Part shown: positions 1 through 7,423 of the stretch, piece by piece
Layout of the letters: each line of letters starts with the position of its first letter
Numbering within the stretch: position 1 is the stretch's first letter
DNA from: Saprospiraceae bacterium
GTDB lineage: Bacteria > Bacteroidota > Bacteroidia > Bacteroidales > JAIPBB01
Direction of reading: 5' to 3'
DNA: 31,315 nt
Assembly (NCBI GenBank): GCA_021739805.1
Contig: JAIPBB010000017.1
Coordinates: forward strand, 1 to 31,315
The notes under the pieces: model-generated
Database searches by the model: none
Told to the model about the DNA's origin: nothing
The model's input: only the letters and a program-made list of their open reading frames with translations
Position numbers and translations under genes: made by a program

Positions 1-14
1 AATCAAGCGATACC

Positions 15-44
15 ACTTCGGACTCCCGACTTCGGACTTCGGAC
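15..44. repeat. Short tandem repeat upstream of menE
   Basis: The word TTCGGAC occurs three times (17-23, 31-37, 38-44), the last two directly in tandem, with TCCCGAC between. It lies 23 bases before the menE start. It is one of several unrelated short tandem repeats in this window's gene gaps. No gene is visible in the first 66 bases. Confidence 0.6.
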
Positions 45-66
45 AAAAAAGAATCAATAGAAAACA

Positions 67-1137
67 ATGTCAATACGAATTAATAATAAATCATATAGCA
101 AAAAAGAGATTCTTTCTTTAAGCCAAAGCTTTTTACTTGATTCTGCACTTCCCAATTGGGAAAAAGAAATTGCCAATTTCCTTTTGGAATGGTTTGATGA
201 AAAGGATTTTGTTATTGTGAAAACATCAGGTTCAACAGGTGAACCCAAAGAAATTAAACTTCTTAAATCGCAAATGATTAAAAGTGCTCAAATGACAGGG
301 CAGTTTTTAAATCTCAACAAAAATGACAATGCTCTACTTTGTCTTCCAGTGAAATACATAGCAGGAAAAATGATGATAGTGAGAACCATTGTTCTTGGTC
401 TAAACCTAATTACTGTTGAACCAAATTCAAATCCATTAGCATCTATTAAAACAGATAAAAAAATACATTTTGCAGCTTTTATTCCTCTTCAATTGATAAA
501 CTCTTTAAACCAAATTGAAATACTAAATCAGATTGAAAAATTAATAGTTGGTGGTGCTGAATTTCCTGAAAACCTTAAAGATAAAGTTCAGAGTTTACAA
601 ACCGAAATTTTTGAAACTTATGGAATGACGGAAACTGCAACCCATGTCGCATTAAAGAGAATAAATGGAGCAAATAAACAAGATTTCTTTCAGGCTCTTG
701 ACGGAATAGAAGTTGAAACTGATGAAAGAAATTGTTTGATAATTAATGCCAAGAAAGCCTTTGATGAAACTTTTGTAACTAATGATATTGTAGAACTGAA
801 AAGCAAAACTGAATTCAAATTATCAGGCAGATACGACAATGTGATAAATTCAGGTGGGATTAAGATTTCTCCTGAAATTCTGGAATCTAAAATCAAATTA
901 TTCTTGAATGAGAATTTTATCATTAGTTCGATTAAAGACGAAAAACTTGGAGAAAAGCTGGTTCTTTTACTTGAAAGAAAAACAATTGATAATCAAGAGA
1001 AAGAAAATATCTTTGCCAAACTAAAAAAAGTTTTAAATAAAAACGAAGTTCCAAAAGAAATTTATTGTTTAGAAAATTTCCCAAGGACTGAAAATGGTAA
1101 AATTAAAAGAAAAGAATTACAAAATATGATATCATAA
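67..1137 (+). CDS. menE: o-succinylbenzoate--CoA ligase (MenE-type AMP-binding enzyme)
   Basis: Adenylate-forming enzyme that activates o-succinylbenzoate with ATP and CoA in menaquinone synthesis, acting in the cytoplasm. Visible family motifs: the P-loop TSGSTGEPK at residues 53-61, YGMTETATH at about 185-193, the hinge region GRYDNVINSGG at about 254-264, and the C-terminal NGKIKR with the likely catalytic lysine at 345. At 356 residues it is shorter than typical acyl-CoA synthetases, which in my experience fits compact Bacteroidota MenE proteins. menG follows on the same strand after 101 bases, which supports the pathway. Other acyl-CoA ligases share these motifs, so the MenE call rests on size and neighbour. 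The upstream men genes would lie outside the window. Confidence 0.85.
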   Translation: MSIRINNKSYSKKEILSLSQSFLLDSALPNWEKEIANFLLEWFDEKDFVIVKTSGSTGEPKEIKLLKSQMIKSAQMTGQFLNLNKNDNALLCLPVKYIAGKMMIVRTIVLGLNLITVEPNSNPLASIKTDKKIHFAAFIPLQLINSLNQIEILNQIEKLIVGGAEFPENLKDKVQSLQTEIFETYGMTETATHVALKRINGANKQDFFQALDGIEVETDERNCLIINAKKAFDETFVTNDIVELKSKTEFKLSGRYDNVINSGGIKISPEILESKIKLFLNENFIISSIKDEKLGEKLVLLLERKTIDNQEKENIFAKLKKVLNKNEVPKEIYCLENFPRTENGKIKRKELQNMIS

Positions 1138-1145
1138 ATTTAAAA

Positions 1146-1188
1146 ATAGCCACGAATTCACGAATAATATTAGTGCATTCGTGGCTAT
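1146..1188. repeat. GCCACGAAT-type inverted repeat between menE and menG
   Basis: A perfect 12-base inverted repeat, ATAGCCACGAAT (1146-1157) and ATTCGTGGCTAT (1177-1188), with a 19-base loop. It starts 9 bases after the menE stop. There is no T-run after it, so it is a poor intrinsic terminator. The same core recurs before the C69 peptidase at 13210-13332, so it is an interspersed repeat. Confidence 0.75.
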
Positions 1189-1238
1189 ATATGTAATAGA
1201 ATATAAAATAATTACAAACTATAATCTCAGGTAAAATC

Positions 1239-1958
1239 TTGATAACTCCATATAAAAACAAAGAAGAAAGTAAAAAAGAGCAAGTCGCTGAAATGTTTGA
1301 CAATATTGCAGGCAAATATGATTTTCTAAATCATTTCCTGTCTTTGGGTATTGATAAAGTCTGGCGTAAAAAAGCAATTAAAAAACTCAAAACATCTAAT
1401 CCACAAAGGATACTTGACATTGCTTGCGGAACAGGTGATTTTTCAATTGAAGCATTAAAACTGAATCCAACAGAAATTATCGGAATTGACATTTCAAAAG
1501 AAATGTTAAAAGTTGGTATCGAAAAGATTAAAAAGAAAAATCTTGAAAATATAATTACTCTTAAACTAGGCGATTCGGAAAATCTTGAATTTGAAAATAA
1601 TTATTTTGATGCTGCAATAGTTGCCTTTGGTGTTAGAAATTTTGAAACCCTTCAAAAAGGACTTAAAGAAATTCAGAGAGTTTTAAAACCGGGTGGTGTT
1701 TTTATAGTTCTGGAATTTTCGAAACCAAAATATTTCCCGTTTAAACAGTTTTACAATTTTTACTTTCTTAGAATTTTACCTGTTATTGGTAAACTATTTT
1801 CAAAGGATAATTCAGCTTATACTTATCTACCTGAATCAGTTCAAGCTTTTCCTGATGGTGAAAACTTTATTAAAGAATTAGAAACTGCAGGTTTTAATAA
1901 TTGCGAATTGTTTCCACAAACTTTAGGAGTTGCTACTATTTATATGGGGGAAAAGTAG
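1239..1958 (+). CDS. menG: Demethylmenaquinone methyltransferase (MenG/UbiE)
   Basis: SAM-dependent methyltransferase that methylates demethylmenaquinone in the last step of menaquinone synthesis. The SAM-binding motif LDIACGTGDF lies at residues 59-68, followed by GIDIS at about 82-86. The UbiE/MenG signature region around YLPESVQAFP is near residue 205, and the N-terminal block around MFDNIAGKYDFLN fits the family. The 239-residue length is normal. The start is a TTG at 1239; the next ATG in frame (1292) would remove the conserved N-terminal block, so TTG is preferred. It follows menE in the same direction. In an organism without ubiquinone genes in view, MenG is the better name than UbiE. 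Confidence 0.9.
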   Translation: MITPYKNKEESKKEQVAEMFDNIAGKYDFLNHFLSLGIDKVWRKKAIKKLKTSNPQRILDIACGTGDFSIEALKLNPTEIIGIDISKEMLKVGIEKIKKKNLENIITLKLGDSENLEFENNYFDAAIVAFGVRNFETLQKGLKEIQRVLKPGGVFIVLEFSKPKYFPFKQFYNFYFLRILPVIGKLFSKDNSAYTYLPESVQAFPDGENFIKELETAGFNNCELFPQTLGVATIYMGEK

Positions 1959-2013
1959 CATCAAAGCAGTTTAAGAGATTAATAATTCAGAGTAAAATCT
2001 TATTAAAAATTCC

Positions 2014-2044
2014 ATTGTTAAATTGCTAAATTGTTAAATTGTTA
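2014..2044. repeat. 10-bp tandem repeat (ATTGTTAAAT-like)
   Basis: About three imperfect copies of a 10-base unit (ATTGTTAAAT, ATTGCTAAAT, ATTGTTAAAT) in the gap between the convergent menG and the metallo-hydrolase. The reverse-complement word set is found at 16913-16947 before recO. The rest of this 214-base gap is AT-rich without a visible gene or strong terminator. At about 2107-2128 it carries a TCGTTAATCGATATTC word that recurs inverted at about 12911. Confidence 0.6.
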
Positions 2045-2172
2045 TTTCAATATAGTTGGCGGATTCAATAAAAACTAGCAATTCATCAGCCCCATCAAAA
2101 ATCTTAAATCGTTAATCGATATTCAAAATTTAAAATGGAAATTAAGTATAAACTCAGAATAAATTTCAGTAC

Positions 2173-3012
2173 TTAAATCTCCTTCAACTTGAACATCTCT
2201 TTCACCCTCACCCCTTTTATTGTATCCTGAACCGTACAACATTCATTATAAAGGTCATGCTCGAAAAATAGAACGTAATCCTTTTCAACTGCTTCATTAA
2301 GAAATGCTTCTTTTTCTTTTAAAGTAATTAAGGGACGTGTGTCATAACTCATCACAAATGGAAGAGGCAAATGAGCAGTCGATGGAAGAAGATCAGCCAT
2401 AAAAACTACAGTTTTACCTTTGTAATTGATAAATGGAATCATTTGTCCGTCAGTGTGACCATTAAATAATCTTACAGAAAAACCATGCAAAAACTCACAA
2501 TCCTTATCAATAAGTTTAAGCTTTCCTGTTTCCTTAATTGGAAGAATATTTTCATCTAAAAAAGATGCTTTTTCTCTTTTATTTGAATTTGTTGCCCATT
2601 CCCATTGCTGTTTGCTCGACCAGCAAGTTGCATTTTTAAAAGTTGGCAATAATTCAGTTTTGTCTTCATTATATTTTATGCTTCCTCCGCAATGGTCGAA
2701 GTGAAGATGAGTTAAAAAAACATCAGTAATATCATCAGTTGTTAATCCGATTTCAGCTAATGATTTTTCAAGAGAATAATCTCCATGCAAATGATAGTTC
2801 TTTAAAAATTTCTGTGGTTGCTTGTCGCCCATTCCATTATCAATAAGAATTTTTCTGTCATCTGTTTCAACCAACAAACAACGCATTGCCCAGGAGCAGA
2901 GATTATTTTCATCAGCAGGATAAAGATTATTCCAAATTACCTTAGGAACAACACCAAACATGGCTCCACCATCAAGTTTAAAATTTCCGCTTTCTATTTT
3001 ATGTAGTTTCAT
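2173..3012 (-). CDS. Metallo-beta-lactamase-fold hydrolase
   Basis: MBL-fold metal-dependent hydrolase with the zinc-binding motif THLHFDH at residues 101-107, a later zinc histidine in GHTDGQ (185-190), a bridging aspartate in FMADLLPS (D207) and a last histidine in FFEHDLY (H252). Length and motif spacing resemble the AHL-lactonase-like/YtnP branch of COG0491, but the substrate cannot be told from sequence. There is no signal peptide, so it is probably cytoplasmic. It stands alone, convergent with menG, and its upstream side opens into a long repeat-rich gap. Confidence 0.85.
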   Translation of the reverse strand: MKLHKIESGNFKLDGGAMFGVVPKVIWNNLYPADENNLCSWAMRCLLVETDDRKILIDNGMGDKQPQKFLKNYHLHGDYSLEKSLAEIGLTTDDITDVFLTHLHFDHCGGSIKYNEDKTELLPTFKNATCWSSKQQWEWATNSNKREKASFLDENILPIKETGKLKLIDKDCEFLHGFSVRLFNGHTDGQMIPFINYKGKTVVFMADLLPSTAHLPLPFVMSYDTRPLITLKEKEAFLNEAVEKDYVLFFEHDLYNECCTVQDTIKGVRVKEMFKLKEI

Positions 3013-3248
3013 CTATTTCAGTTTTGGTAAATACCTTTTTTGCAATATATTAACTTATTTTCAATTTACGTTCCTTATCTCTATGTCACCGATGGAATGC
3101 CCAGATTTTTCTCTTAGTATTAGCTGTATTTTATATGTGGGCATTTCATTTTGTTTCAATTTTATTAGACGGCAAAGATAGGAAAAAAAGGAAAAAGGCA
3201 TCCATACGGACTCCCTTCGGTCGAAAGGCAAATGCAGCCAATTCAAAG

Positions 3249-3363
3249 CGTCATTGCGAGGGAGGAACGACTGAAGCAATCCCAAGTAATGAAGAGAAGA
3301 AAACATTGAAACAGATTGCTTCGCTTCGTTCAAACGGATTGCTTCGCTTCACTCGCAATGACG
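3249..3363. repeat. CGTCATTGCGAG fold-back repeat
   Basis: A 115-base element bounded by perfect 12-base inverted ends, CGTCATTGCGAG (3249-3260) and CTCGCAATGACG (3352-3363). A second internal pair is GAAGCAATCC (3273-3282) and GGATTGCTTC (3336-3345). An extra GATTGCTTCGCTTCGTTC copy lies at about 3314-3331, so the right arm is partly duplicated. It resembles the short palindromic repeats with a CATTGCGAG end that I associate with many Bacteroidota and other genomes. It encodes nothing. Confidence 0.8.
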
Positions 3364-3386
3364 GATTCAATAGAAACGAGCAACGA

Positions 3387-3442
3387 CACTTCGACTCCCT
3401 CATTGTCCAGATAAAGCTTGGTCATTAAGCGGAATTGAAATG
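3387..3442. repeat. CACTTCGACTCC fold-back repeat, degenerate
   Basis: An imperfect hairpin of about 56 bases: the left arm starts CACTTCGACTCCCTCA (3387 on) and the right arm ends GCGGAATTGAAATG (to 3442), around a central CCAGATAAAGCTTGG palindrome-like loop. It lies 23 bases after the previous fold-back element. The arms have diverged (GACTCC against GGAATT), which suggests an old copy. Confidence 0.6.
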
Positions 3443-3576
3443 ACAATAAATGAGAAATCACTCATATCTTACAATTGACATCTGACATCTTTTTGTGTCG
3501 ATTTTTCTAAGAACGACATTAAAACTATTTTCCTTTCAGAAATTTCTTAATTTAGTCTCGAAAATAAATCCTTTTT

Positions 3577-5451
3577 ATGTCAAAGAAAAAAGCAATAAAG
3601 AAAAAGCCTGTTGATAATATATCAACGAAAAAAAAGCAAAACTCTATGGCAAAACCCAAAGCTGATAAATATAAACTTTGGCTGGTTTTCATACTTGCAA
3701 TAACTTTTATTGTTTATTTTGCTGCAATAAAAAATGGCTTTGTAAACTTTGATGATGAAAGATATATACTTCAAAACGAAGCGATAAAAGACATTTCTGC
3801 TCAAAACATTAAAACCTGGTTTACTACTTATTTCGATGGTCATTATCATCCTCTTTCGCAACTATCATTGGCGATTGATTATAAAATTGCAAGTTCATCA
3901 CTGCCTGCCAATTTTCAAATTCAAGAACTGAAAGCAAATGTTTTTCACTTTACGAATATTCTTTTGCATCTGCTTAATGTTCTGTTTGTTTTTCTTCTAT
4001 TAAAGAAGCTGTTTGGCAAAAACGAAATTGCAATAATTGCGGCATTGCTCTTTGGTTTGCATCCAATAAATGTTGAGTCTGTAGCATGGGCATCCGAAAG
4101 AAAAAACCTATTATTTGCTTTTTTCTTTCTCACTTCCCTTTTTAACTATGTGAAGTTTCTTCAGTTGGATAAACGGAAATATTATTTGTATTCATTATTG
4201 CTATTTTTATTTGCTGTATTCTCCAAAGTAACCGCAATTTCTCTTTTCTTCAGCTTGTTTATTGTGGAATATTTGGTTGACAAAAAGCCTTTCAAACCAA
4301 AGTTATTATTATTAAAGCTCCCGTATTTCGCAATAGCAGTATTGTTTTTAATAATTGCATCTCTGGCACAAAGTTCAGCCTTTGAAAGCAATGCTATTCC
4401 TTATTCATTTTTCGATAAAATATTCTTAGCAAGCTTTGGTTTTATGCAATATGTTATTAAAACTATAGCTCCTTTCAATTTATCAGTTTTTTACCCCTAC
4501 CCTTTTGACATAGGAAAAGAAATAAGCATAATTCAATACTTAAGTCCGGTCTTTGTAATTGGAGTTTTAATTCTTATTATCATTTTAATAAGAAAAAAGC
4601 AAAAGGAATTTGCATTTGGATTGGCATTTTTCGTTTTAAATATTGCATTTCTGGTGAAGTTGTTTGATATTCCAAAAGGAAATTACTTAATGGCTGACCG
4701 ATACTCCTATATTCCATCAATCGGGATTTTCATAATAATTGCATGGGCATTTATTTACTTAGCTGATAAATTTAAAAAGCAAAGAACTACTTATCTTGTG
4801 GTTTTAAGTATTTATATAATTATTCTGGGAATTAGCACAAATGTTAGGACTAAAATATGGGAAAACAGCACAAGCCTTTGGACTGATGTTATTGAGAATT
4901 ATCCCGGCTATACTTTTGCTTATAATATGCGGGGAATGGATAGAGTTGCCCGACAAGATTATCAAGGTGGAGTTGCTGACTTCCAGGAATCAATAAATCT
5001 AAACCCAAATATTCCTGATGGCTATATGAATATTGGAATGGTTTATATGAACACAGGAAATCCTGAAGGAGCTATTGATATTTTCTCGAAAGCAATTGAA
5101 AAAATTGATACACTTGCTCAAGCATATTTCTATCGTGGATATATAGAATTTCAAACCAACAACTTTCAAAAAGCTATTGATGATTTTGATAAGAATCTTG
5201 AGTTAAAGCCTAATAATGCAACTTCATTATTAAACAGGGGACTTTGCTATTATAAGCTGACACAATACGAAAAAGCAATTGCTGATTACAATCTTCTTAT
5301 TAAGATCAGACCTGACACAGATAGAGTTTGGTATTTAAGAGGTTTGGCATATTATGATTCAGGTGAAACTGAAAAAGCTTGTGAAGATTGGCAAAAAGCA
5401 ATGGAACTTGGGCTGGATATCGGGGAAGAAATAAGGACAAAGTGCAAATAG
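3577..5451 (+). CDS. TMTC-like multi-pass membrane protein with C-terminal TPR repeats
   Basis: The 624-residue protein has a very basic lysine-rich N-terminus (about residues 1-33). About ten hydrophobic segments follow to about residue 425, and then at least four TPR-like units (about 445-615). The first periplasmic loop carries FVNFDDERYI with an acidic DD pair at 59-60, and later HPLSQLSL and GLHPINVESVAWASERKNLLF, which resemble the GT-C fold of TMTC-type O-mannosyltransferases. I infer a lipid-linked-sugar-dependent glycosyltransferase acting on the periplasmic face, with the TPRs binding protein. Activity is unproven. A second possible start is at residue 24 (3646). It is convergent with the methyltransferase of the minus-strand run. 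Confidence 0.7.
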   Translation: MSKKKAIKKKPVDNISTKKKQNSMAKPKADKYKLWLVFILAITFIVYFAAIKNGFVNFDDERYILQNEAIKDISAQNIKTWFTTYFDGHYHPLSQLSLAIDYKIASSSLPANFQIQELKANVFHFTNILLHLLNVLFVFLLLKKLFGKNEIAIIAALLFGLHPINVESVAWASERKNLLFAFFFLTSLFNYVKFLQLDKRKYYLYSLLLFLFAVFSKVTAISLFFSLFIVEYLVDKKPFKPKLLLLKLPYFAIAVLFLIIASLAQSSAFESNAIPYSFFDKIFLASFGFMQYVIKTIAPFNLSVFYPYPFDIGKEISIIQYLSPVFVIGVLILIIILIRKKQKEFAFGLAFFVLNIAFLVKLFDIPKGNYLMADRYSYIPSIGIFIIIAWAFIYLADKFKKQRTTYLVVLSIYIIILGISTNVRTKIWENSTSLWTDVIENYPGYTFAYNMRGMDRVARQDYQGGVADFQESINLNPNIPDGYMNIGMVYMNTGNPEGAIDIFSKAIEKIDTLAQAYFYRGYIEFQTNNFQKAIDDFDKNLELKPNNATSLLNRGLCYYKLTQYEKAIADYNLLIKIRPDTDRVWYLRGLAYYDSGETEKACEDWQKAMELGLDIGEEIRTKCK

Positions 5452-5580
5452 AACTTAAAAATAACAAGCACCAAAAAACAAAACTCAAATAACAAAACTT
5501 GTCCGTATGGATAAATTCCAAATATCAATAATCAATATTCAAAGGCTACTATATAATTTATATGGAATTAGAGTTACAAG

Positions 5581-5644
5581 AAACGAGTAACGAGAAACGA
5601 GCTACAATTCTGAATACGGATTACCAAACACCGATTACTGAACA
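5581..5644. repeat. Two adjacent short tandem repeats in a convergent gap
   Basis: AACGAG-type units repeat at 5581-5600. Then two 14-base units, CGGATTACCAAACA (5617-5630) and CCGATTACTGAACA (5631-5644), stand in tandem. They end 7 bases from the stop codon of the minus-strand methyltransferase. No hairpin terminator is visible in this 199-base gap. Confidence 0.6.
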
Positions 5645-5650
5645 CCATTC

Positions 5651-6466
5651 CTAGATAACCTTAACCGTTTTCACTTTCCTTATCACAATAATATGATGCA
5701 GGGCAAGAACTCCATTTAAAGGACTTATAACAAACTCAACACATTTTAGAAATGGAGAGCACCAGCCCGGCAATAATGAACGAAAATTCAATCCGCCGGA
5801 AACTAAATATCGAATATAATTTTTCAAAGGTTTATGGTAAACAATTTCGAGTTCAGGAAATAATGAATTAAACTTTTCTTTATCTCTTTTGAAAACAATA
5901 TAAGATAAAGCTTGATTTGCTCCAGACATAACAAGATTTTCAGGGTCTTTCCATCCCTTTTGAGATTTATCAAATGTTTCAGTATTGAAAATCTTTTTAT
6001 AAAATTTGCTTGCTACAAAGCCATAATATGGTTCAATTAAAACGCATCCACCTCCATTTGTTAACACACGTATCAACTCAGCAAAAAACTTTTCAGGATT
6101 AGGAAAATGATGAAAGCAGTTTATGCCGTAAATTGCTCTCACGGATGAGTCTTCAAAATCCATATCCAAAGCATCAATTACTTTATCAAGGTTTTCGGCT
6201 TCCTTTATGTCAGTTGAAAGTATTTCAGGATATTTTTCTTTAAAAAAGCTAACTCCTGCCCCAATTTCAACTTTCAAACCATCACCAGAGAAATATTTGT
6301 TATCGAGATTAATACAATTATTATAAAAATCTTCGAAAACTTCCCGCATCATTTTTTTTTCATTAAGAATTTTTCTGTGAACTTTAATTAAATCATCACT
6401 ATTCACATCAATCCCTTTCAGGCGTGGGTCAGCTAAAAAATCTCTTATTCGAACAAAAAAACTCAT
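5651..6466 (-). CDS. Class I SAM-dependent methyltransferase
   Basis: A type-11-like methyltransferase of 271 residues. The SAM-binding glycine motif VEIGAGVSFFK is at about residues 66-76. A TDIK acidic turn follows, then INCFHHFPNPEKFFAELIRVL and GGGCVLIEPYYG in the usual positions. The C-terminal third is hydrophobic and may contact membrane. Its start codon overlaps the stop of the upstream epimerase gene by one base (TAATG), so the two are translationally coupled. Context suggests methylation of a sugar, polyol or lipid intermediate. The acceptor is unknown. It is the last gene of the minus-strand run. Confidence 0.8.
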   Translation of the reverse strand: MSFFVRIRDFLADPRLKGIDVNSDDLIKVHRKILNEKKMMREVFEDFYNNCINLDNKYFSGDGLKVEIGAGVSFFKEKYPEILSTDIKEAENLDKVIDALDMDFEDSSVRAIYGINCFHHFPNPEKFFAELIRVLTNGGGCVLIEPYYGFVASKFYKKIFNTETFDKSQKGWKDPENLVMSGANQALSYIVFKRDKEKFNSLFPELEIVYHKPLKNYIRYLVSGGLNFRSLLPGWCSPFLKCVEFVISPLNGVLALHHIIVIRKVKTVKVI

Positions 6467-7323
6467 TACATCAGCTTTAAAATTTCAATACAAGTTTTTG
6501 GATTAAGTTTAAAAGTTTTTAAATCTTCTGAAACATCAACAACTTTCATTTGCTTTAGCCCAAGGAGATTTTCCTTAGTAATTTTCATTGAAATTCTTAA
6601 TGTTTTTATTAACCAAAATGAAAAATCGGCAAGGAAGTAAGGGAAATTCACTAAAACAACTTCTTTTCCTAGTTTCGTAGCTAATGCTTTGTAAAAATCC
6701 TTCATCATTTTTGGCTCTTTAGCTGCTAATGAATATTTTCCAATAATATTATTTTCCAATGCAAATTCAATGCTTTCGGCTAAATCTTGTATGTAAATTG
6801 TTTGAAGAGGTTGCTTTCCTCCTCCAATCATGGGTATATATTTGCTCTTGCTGATAACATTTTTCATATTTAAAAACAAGCCGCCATTGCCAATAACTAA
6901 ACCAGGTCGAATTATTAAGTCTTTACTCAAATCGAAAATCTTTTCCAGCTCAAATTTCACTTTTCCATAATTTGACAAAGCATCTTCGCGTGCTGATAAG
7001 CTTGATAAAAACAGAAACTTCTTTACACCATTTCTCCGGCAAGCATCCAGAAGATTTTTAGTGCCTTCAATATTAATTTGATTTGCATTATTACTTCTAT
7101 AAAATGGCATATAAGCGCAATGAATCAACATATCGCAGCCAGCCAGATAACTTTCATCAAATTCTTCGTTTAATTCAAATTTAACATAGTTGACATTTTC
7201 CAATTTCACTTTTGGAGGTACATATATAAAGGCTGTAACTTCATAGTTTCTTTCATTAAAATATTTTACCAGCTCTGAGCCAATAAATCCTGCAGCTCCT
7301 GTTATTATAATTTTATTTTTCAT
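6466..7323 (-). CDS. NAD-dependent epimerase/dehydratase-like protein
   Basis: Extended or atypical SDR of 285 residues. The Rossmann motif TGAAGFIG lies at residues 8-15, the strand ending in LIHCAYMP at about 66-73, a serine run LFLSSLS at 104-110 and the active-site pair YGKVK (Y119, K123). A GRP-like RPGLVIGNG segment follows. These show a nucleotide-binding reductase or epimerase acting on a sugar nucleotide or lipid-linked substrate; the exact reaction is open. Its stop overlaps the methyltransferase start. It lies 100 bases downstream of the GMC-type flavoprotein, the largest gap inside the run, so an internal promoter is possible. Confidence 0.85.
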   Translation of the reverse strand: MKNKIIITGAAGFIGSELVKYFNERNYEVTAFIYVPPKVKLENVNYVKFELNEEFDESYLAGCDMLIHCAYMPFYRSNNANQINIEGTKNLLDACRRNGVKKFLFLSSLSAREDALSNYGKVKFELEKIFDLSKDLIIRPGLVIGNGGLFLNMKNVISKSKYIPMIGGGKQPLQTIYIQDLAESIEFALENNIIGKYSLAAKEPKMMKDFYKALATKLGKEVVLVNFPYFLADFSFWLIKTLRISMKITKENLLGLKQMKVVDVSEDLKTFKLNPKTCIEILKLM

Positions 7324-7423
7324 TTCAAGTTTACAAATAAATCAAACGGTAAATATATAATTTTTTGAGCATTAAAATCCTAAGCACTAAACTCTAAATA
7401 AGAAACAAATCTAAAATTAGAAA

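Larger units (their letters stand above)
3013..3576. other. 564-base repeat-rich gene gap
   Basis: No convincing gene lies here. Open frames at 3061-3333 (-) and 3135-3428 (+) run through palindromic repeats and their translations look random. The gap holds two fold-back elements, listed separately, plus a CGGACTCCCTTCGGTCGAAAGG stretch near 3207. The last 110 bases carry a short ACATCTG duplication around 3478-3490 and must contain the promoter of the TPR protein, but no clean -33/-7 pair is visible. Confidence 0.7.

Noticed and set aside
1103..1315. A 70-codon minus-strand frame across the menE-menG junction
   Set aside because: It overlaps both genes and the inverted repeat; the hydrophobic translation is a reading of AT-rich complement.
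3249..3363. A CRISPR array, suggested by repeated GATTGCTTCGCTTC words
   Set aside because: The words form inverted arms of one fold-back element. There is no regular spacer and no cas gene.
3061..3428. Open frames of 90 and 97 codons in the gap after the MBL hydrolase
   Set aside because: They run through the fold-back repeats on both strands, and the translations show no domain or normal composition.
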